A stretch of 64,000 bases of DNA from Kitasatospora paranensis (GTDB taxonomy: Bacteria; Actinomycetota; Actinomycetes; Streptomycetales; Streptomycetaceae): NCBI RefSeq assembly GCF_039544005.1, contig NZ_BAABKV010000001.1:5084001-5148000 (forward strand). Reading direction: 5' to 3'. The position numbers were made by a program, and so were the translations under genes. Positions 63,906 to 64,000 of the stretch are shown in pieces; within the stretch, counting starts at the first letter, position 1, and every line of letters starts with the position of its first letter. The notes under the pieces were generated by a model. That model saw only the letters and a list, made by a program, of their open reading frames with translations. It was not told the DNA's origin and ran no database searches.

Positions 63906-64000
63906 CCCGGTCGGGTACGTCCGGTCCGTGGCCCAGTTGTGATCTTGCACCCGGTGCCACCCGCCGTTTCGGCCCCGGAGGCCGGTTCCCCGTACCATGG

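Overview
The window is a stretch of very GC-rich actinobacterial chromosome, almost certainly from the Streptomycetaceae (Streptomyces or Kitasatospora). The evidence is the strong third-position G/C bias, GTG and TTG starts with purine-rich ribosome binding sites, a WhiB-family regulator, an AfsR/SARP regulator, three SpoIIE-type phosphatases with C-terminal histidine-kinase-like ATPase domains, DUF1707, DUF4245 and DUF6542 proteins, and the divergent ahpC-ahpD/oxyR locus known from Streptomyces. No rRNA, tRNA or CRISPR array was seen.

Layout. 0-4.3 kb: tail of a YyaL-type protein, an XRE-like regulator, a secreted C39-like cysteine peptidase with a membrane-anchored partner, and a hemolysin III-type membrane protein. 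4.5-13 kb: GTP-dependent PEP carboxykinase, an alanine-type aminotransferase, an orphan prepilin peptidase, a secreted GH18 chitinase with a probable DasR site upstream, a cis-prenyltransferase and a PIN-PhoH protein. 13-18 kb: a secreted lytic transglycosylase, an AI-2E-family membrane protein, and the peroxide-response locus ahpCD/oxyR. 18-20 kb: an overlapping AAA ATPase/HNH nuclease pair that looks like a Septu (PtuAB) anti-phage module. 20-28 kb: a secreted beta-helix carbohydrate-active protein, a SpoIIE phosphatase, a methyltransferase and a large SARP regulator divergent from a 70-residue acidic peptide gene. 28-34 kb: fumarase, DUF1707 protein, WhiB-like protein, GlpX and DUF4245 protein. 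34-43.9 kb: exonuclease VII subunits xseB and xseA, separated by a GNAT/ECF sigma/HTH/membrane-protein insert, then an APC permease, ispH, polyphosphate glucokinase, a DUF6542 protein, a VOC protein and ychF. 44-47.5 kb: an accessory island with a transposase remnant, an AIPR-family abortive-infection nuclease and a YefM-YoeB toxin-antitoxin pair. 47.7-54.7 kb: assorted enzymes, including a split RibD-like reductase/deaminase pair. 54.9-64 kb: two tandem SpoIIE phosphatases, a peptide-type substrate-binding lipoprotein and a degenerate M50-like membrane protein with a helical-repeat tail.

Together the genes cover gluconeogenesis and the TCA cycle (pckG, fumarase, glpX, ppgK), isoprenoid and cell-envelope synthesis (ispH, cis-prenyltransferase, transglycosylase), redox defence (ahpCD/oxyR), chitin and polysaccharide use, developmental signalling, and two separate phage-defence candidates.

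A caution for every reader: at least eight genes that should be intact are interrupted by frameshifts, nearly all explained by one missing G or C, mostly in a short G/C run (hemolysin III, pckG, prepilin peptidase, the membrane/coiled-coil protein, ispH, both tandem SpoIIE phosphatases, the lipoprotein, the M50-like protein; two missing bases in the SARP). This pattern points to sequencing or assembly errors rather than to real pseudogenes. The affected genes are annotated as single CDS with the shift noted.
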